Assembly (NCBI GenBank): GCA_964349885.1 | Contig: CAYGIQ010000091.1 | Span: forward strand, 1-10,238 | Length of the DNA stretch: 10,238 nucleotides | Source: UBA1413 sp964349885 | GTDB taxonomy: Bacteria; Bacteroidota; Bacteroidia; Bacteroidales; Prolixibacteraceae | Direction: 5' to 3' | Shown: piece by piece, positions 7,305-10,238 of the stretch | How the letters are laid out: each line of letters begins with the position of its first letter | Numbering within the stretch: the stretch's first letter is position 1 | Made by a program: the position numbers and the translations under genes | The notes under the pieces: model-generated | Database searches by the model: none | What the model saw: the letters and a program-made list of their open reading frames with translations, nothing else | Told to the model about the DNA's origin: nothing

Positions 7305-9752
7305 CTATGGGTAATCTCCACTGAGTACCGTGAGAACATAGGCAGCCAGTTGTTCAATCTCATTCTTCGACAGTTGAGATTCATAGCCCACCATACCCTT
7401 TTCGGGATACCCTTTCGAGATGGAACGCACTACCTCTTCTGGAGTCCCTCCATGCAGCCATTCGCCGTCTGTAAGGCTTGGGAACACAGGTGGTATTCCG
7501 TTTCCTTCGATCCCATGACAGGCAGCACATATTTTTAAATAGTTTTGGCGGCCTGCCATAAGGTCAGCTTCGCCGGAGGGCAGAACAATCATTTCGGTGA
7601 GATCGGATGCGGTAGCCGCTGCCACCGGAGTCGAGATATCGCGACCCAATTTATGGAGATAGGCAATCATGGCCACCATCTGACTGGTTGGACTGATCAC
7701 GACACCGGACTCAGCCAAAGCGTCGGCAATTTTTTGACCCTGTGCCATTAGATCCTCTACTGCGATCTTATCGTAGTCTTCAGGATAGGGAACGCCCAAC
7801 TTCTGCATAGCCCTGATTTTTGCCGGGGTCAGAGACGTTTTCACCTCTTTGCTGGCAAACCAGGGGTATTTGGGCATGGTCGACTGTGCGTTCATTGCCT
7901 GCGGGTCCATAAAGTGGCTGTAATGCCATACGGCATTTTTATACATTGGACCTCCAACTACTCCTGCCCGGGCAAGGTCGGGCCCAATACGCCGCGAACC
8001 CCATTGGAAAGGATGATCGTAAACAAACTCCCCGATCTTTGAATATTCACCGTATCGGTCGGTTTCCCATCTAAAGGGTCGAACCATTTGTGAATGACAC
8101 ACATAACAGCCCTCCGAGATGTAGATATCGCGCCCTTCCAATTCGAGTGGCGTGTAGGGCGTAACGGTATCGATGGTCGGCACATTCGATTTGACAAAAA
8201 TCATGGGGATTATCTCTACTGCACCCCCTATCGCCAGAGCAACAAAGGCCAGAACTGAAAACACTATTCCCTTGCGTTCGAGGTACCGATGGAAGGTTTC
8301 TCTACCGGGATCTCTGCTACCCATAGGAACCAGAGCGGGTGCCTCTGCAGGAACATTGTCTTCCGATTTGCCAGCTTGGGCAGTTTTATACAGATTGTAC
8401 ATGGCGATAACAAACCCAATGAGGAACATGGTGCCTCCTATTGCCCGCACAACATACATTGGGATAAGCTGTGTAAGGGTTTCAAGGAAATTGGGATAGG
8501 CGAGGAATCCTTCGGGAGTGTATTCCCTCAACATCATGTATTGGGTAACGGCCGACCAATATAGTGGAATGGCATAGGTAAGTATGGCCAGCGTATAGAT
8601 CCAGAAATGGAGGTTGGCCAGTTTTTGTGAATATACTTTGGTGTTGAATACAACCGGAATCAGCCAATAGAGCATCCCAAACACGATACCGGCATTCCAA
8701 CCCATGCCTGCAATGTGAACATGGGCTATGGTCCAGTCGGTAAAGTGGGTTAGCTGATTGACATTTTTAAGCGACATCATTGGGCCTTCGAAGGTTGACA
8801 TTCCATATGCGGTAAGGGCCACCACGAAGAATTTAAGGGCTGCACTCTCTCTTACCCGGTCCCAAGCTCCGCGGAGGGTCAGAAATCCATTGATCATTCC
8901 ACCCCACGATGGCGCTATGAGCATAATCGAGAAGGTTGTGCCCAGTGCCTGAGCCCAACCTGGAAGTGCTTGGTAGAGCAAATGGTGCGGCCCTGCCCAC
9001 ATGTACAAAAAGATAAGCGACCAAAAGTGGATAATGCTGAGCTTATAGGAGTATATAGGCCGGTTTACCGCCTTGGGTAAATAGTAATACATTAATCCCA
9101 GAAAGGGAGTGGTAAGAAAGAAGGCCACTGCATTGTGACCATACCACCATTGTACAACCGCATCCTGCGCTCCGGCATAAATGGAGTAGCTTTTGGTTAG
9201 CGATACCGGCAATGCCAGCGAGTTTACCACATGAAGCATTGCAACGCCAAGGAAGGTGGCCAAGAACCACCAAATGGCAGCATAAATATGTTGCACCCTG
9301 CGGATCAGGATGGTGCCTATCATGTTAACCCCGTAAACGATCCACACGACCGCAATTAAGATGTCGATGGGCCATTCCAGCTCGGCATACTCTTTTGAGG
9401 TCGTGATGCCCAAAATCAGGGTAACCGCTGCCAGTACAATGATCAGCTGCCATCCCCAAAAGTTTATGGCACTAAGCTTGTCGCTGTACATTCTGGTTTT
9501 AAGCAACTTCTGTAGGGCATAGTAGACCCCTCCAAAGATGGCATTTCCAATAAAGGCGAAAATCACCGCATTGGTATGCAGTGGCCGCAACCTTCCAAAG
9601 GAGGTGTACTCGAGATCGAAGTTGAACAGTGGGAAGGCCAGTTGGAGTGCAATGAGGAGACCGACGATTACCGCCACAATTCCCCACACTACTGTCGCCA
9701 CAAGAAATTGCTTCACAATTTTATGGTCGTAGTAGAATTTCTGATTTTCCAT
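7305..9752 (-). CDS. ccoNO: CcoN-CcoO fusion with an additional C-terminal cytochrome c domain
   Basis: This 815-residue protein joins three modules. Residues 1 to about 455 are CcoN, the haem-copper catalytic subunit with about 12 helices. It shows low-spin haem b ligands His59 and His346, haem b3 ligand His344, CuB ligands His206, His256 and His257, the likely cross-linked Tyr250, and Glu322 at the proton-channel position. Residues about 484-705 are CcoO, with a membrane anchor (about 494-518), haem c site CYVCH (549-553) and axial Met626 in STMPKYPW. Residues about 725-815 are a further cytochrome c domain, CAACH (742-746) with probable axial Met787 in KGMVGY. This resembles the CcoP domain (shared LTDG, HG, KGM and YVL positions). 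Fusion of CcoN with CcoO is known in Bacteroidota; the third domain compensates for the haem missing from CcoP. All haem c domains lie on the periplasmic side. The start ATG (9750-9752) is 29 bp after ccoS. Confidence 0.97.
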   Translation of the reverse strand: MENQKFYYDHKIVKQFLVATVVWGIVAVIVGLLIALQLAFPLFNFDLEYTSFGRLRPLHTNAVIFAFIGNAIFGGVYYALQKLLKTRMYSDKLSAINFWGWQLIIVLAAVTLILGITTSKEYAELEWPIDILIAVVWIVYGVNMIGTILIRRVQHIYAAIWWFLATFLGVAMLHVVNSLALPVSLTKSYSIYAGAQDAVVQWWYGHNAVAFFLTTPFLGLMYYYLPKAVNRPIYSYKLSIIHFWSLIFLYMWAGPHHLLYQALPGWAQALGTTFSIMLIAPSWGGMINGFLTLRGAWDRVRESAALKFFVVALTAYGMSTFEGPMMSLKNVNQLTHFTDWTIAHVHIAGMGWNAGIVFGMLYWLIPVVFNTKVYSQKLANLHFWIYTLAILTYAIPLYWSAVTQYMMLREYTPEGFLAYPNFLETLTQLIPMYVVRAIGGTMFLIGFVIAMYNLYKTAQAGKSEDNVPAEAPALVPMGSRDPGRETFHRYLERKGIVFSVLAFVALAIGGAVEIIPMIFVKSNVPTIDTVTPYTPLELEGRDIYISEGCYVCHSQMVRPFRWETDRYGEYSKIGEFVYDHPFQWGSRRIGPDLARAGVVGGPMYKNAVWHYSHFMDPQAMNAQSTMPKYPWFASKEVKTSLTPAKIRAMQKLGVPYPEDYDKIAVEDLMAQGQKIADALAESGVVISPTSQMVAMIAYLHKLGRDISTPVAAATASDLTEMIVLPSGEADLMAGRQNYLKICAACHGIEGNGIPPVFPSLTDGEWLHGGTPEEVVRSISKGYPEKGMVGYESQLSKNEIEQLAAYVLTVLSGDYP

Positions 9753-9781
9753 ATGGTGAGTTAGATTTTAATAATCGTTAT

Positions 9782-9967
9782 TTATGGTTTAACCGAAACA
9801 TCATCTTCTGCTTCCTCCTGCTCAGGCATCTCGTCGTCGAACAACATCCTGTAGGGTGGCGTCTCGTTGTCGTCGAATTGTCCCGATTTCACGGCCCAGA
9901 TAAAGGCAGCCAAAAAAATCAGTGCAACCAAAAGACTCGCTCCAATGAGCAGATAAAAGATATTCAT
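9782..9967 (-). CDS. ccoS: CcoS, cbb3 oxidase assembly protein
   Basis: This 61-residue protein has an N-terminal membrane helix (about 4-25) followed by the family hallmark FIWAVKSGQFDD (22-33), then PPYRMLFDDE (37-46) and a very acidic tail. CcoS is needed for insertion of the cofactors (haem b and CuB) into CcoN in Rhodobacter, as known from the family. It is the first gene of the cluster seen here, 29 bp before the catalytic subunit gene, and probably co-transcribed with it. In many genomes the copper ATPase gene ccoI precedes ccoS; in this window the 271 bp upstream contain no coding end that I can recognise. Confidence 0.94.
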   Translation of the reverse strand: MNIFYLLIGASLLVALIFLAAFIWAVKSGQFDDNETPPYRMLFDDEMPEQEEAEDDVSVKP

Positions 9968-9976
9968 TCAAATTGA

Positions 9977-9991
9977 GTTACATTCGGTAAC
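9977..9991. promoter_or_regulatory. Small palindrome just upstream of ccoS
   Basis: GTTAC (9977-9981) and GTAAC (9987-9991) form a perfect 5-bp inverted repeat with a 5-bp spacer, 10 to 24 bp upstream of the ccoS start codon. Dyads of this size are typical of Crp/Fnr-family sites, which often control cbb3 oxidase genes, but the sequence is not the classical TTGAT-N4-ATCAA box. So close to the start codon it could act as a repressor site or a translation-affecting hairpin. It may also be chance. Confidence 0.25.
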
Positions 9992-10129
9992 ATGTTTACT
10001 TTTATTTTATTTCAATGCAAACCAAAAAGTCGAAAGCCAGCAACCATCTCTTGCATTAACAACCTAGTTTGAAAAGGATGGCCTTATTATGGCACTGATT
10101 CAAAATTTTACACGTTTGCTTTAACCCCA

Positions 10130-10187
10130 AAAGCTGTTGGTGAATTGGAGATAAAAAAGTAGTTAAATCCTTAACCACCGCAGCTTT
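10130..10187 (-). ncRNA. Possible structured 5' leader of the cco transcript
   Basis: On the minus strand AAAGCTG (10187-10181) pairs with CAGCTTT (10136-10130), and after a small bulge GGTG (10179-10176) pairs with CACC (10142-10139). This gives an 11-bp interrupted stem. Inside it, GTTAA and TTAAC (10175-10162) can form a second 5-bp hairpin with a 4-nt loop. The stem would begin a few bases after the start expected from the promoter-like element at 10195-10227. No known riboswitch or RNA family was recognised, and no 3' poly-U follows. Confidence 0.25.
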
Positions 10188-10194
10188 CACTCTC

Positions 10195-10227
10195 CAAAAT
10201 TAGAATAATTTTAAACTAAAAAATAAA
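10195..10227 (-). promoter_or_regulatory. Candidate Bacteroidota-type promoter upstream of ccoS
   Basis: On the minus strand TAATTTTG (10202-10195) is an exact match to the Bacteroidota -7 element TAnnTTTG. With a 21-bp spacer it is preceded by TTTA (10227-10224), one base off the -33 element TTTG. Transcription would begin near 10188-10190, leaving a leader of roughly 220 bases before ccoS. The surrounding DNA is AT-rich, so a chance match is possible. The rest of 9968-10238 shows no gene. Confidence 0.35.
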
Positions 10228-10238
10228 CCATCCTGAAT

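Noticed and set aside
10012..10056. Possible 14-residue leader peptide on the minus strand upstream of ccoS
   Set aside because: It is too short to judge, has no attenuator-type codon run or following terminator, and an open frame of this size is expected by chance.

Overview
The window looks like a piece of a Bacteroidota chromosome, probably from a Bacteroidales- or Marinilabiliales-type organism. The evidence is a fused CcoN-CcoO oxidase subunit, a CcoP with a single haem, start codons without clear Shine-Dalgarno sequences, a TAnnTTTG-type promoter element, and an AraC-type regulator and a Dps of the kind common in that phylum. The finer taxonomic placement is inference.

Left part (1-3447). 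The C-terminal end of an AraC-family regulator (+) runs in from outside the window. It is followed by dps (-), which ends in a clear intrinsic terminator. A 289-bp divergent intergenic region holds a 23-bp perfect inverted repeat close to dps. Next comes a two-gene ABC exporter of the NatA/NatB type (+): an ATPase with a C-terminal accessory domain and an ABC-2 permease.

Right part (3478-9967, all -). This is a cbb3-type cytochrome c oxidase cluster, read in transcription order: ccoS (assembly), ccoNO plus a third cytochrome c domain (catalytic and electron-transfer subunit), ccoQ, ccoP (one haem), ccoG (iron-sulfur copper-reductase-type assembly factor), ccoH/fixH, and a SafE/TauE-type (DsbD_2-like) six-helix membrane protein that converges on the permease gene. 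Together they build a high-affinity terminal oxidase for microaerobic respiration. The copper-loading ATPase CcoI, often next to ccoS, is not in the window.

The most notable point is how the haems are distributed. CcoP carries only one CxxCH, while the CcoN-CcoO fusion carries an extra C-terminal cytochrome c domain that resembles the CcoP domain. The complex therefore still has three c-type haems, as in a classical cbb3 oxidase, but arranged differently over the chains. Non-coding points of interest are a possible structured leader with promoter upstream of ccoS, a small palindrome just before the ccoS start, a hairpin between ccoP and ccoG, and a 301-bp gap between ccoG and ccoH. I found no mobile element, CRISPR array, tRNA or rRNA. 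Apart from the haem arrangement, this is a fairly ordinary housekeeping region.
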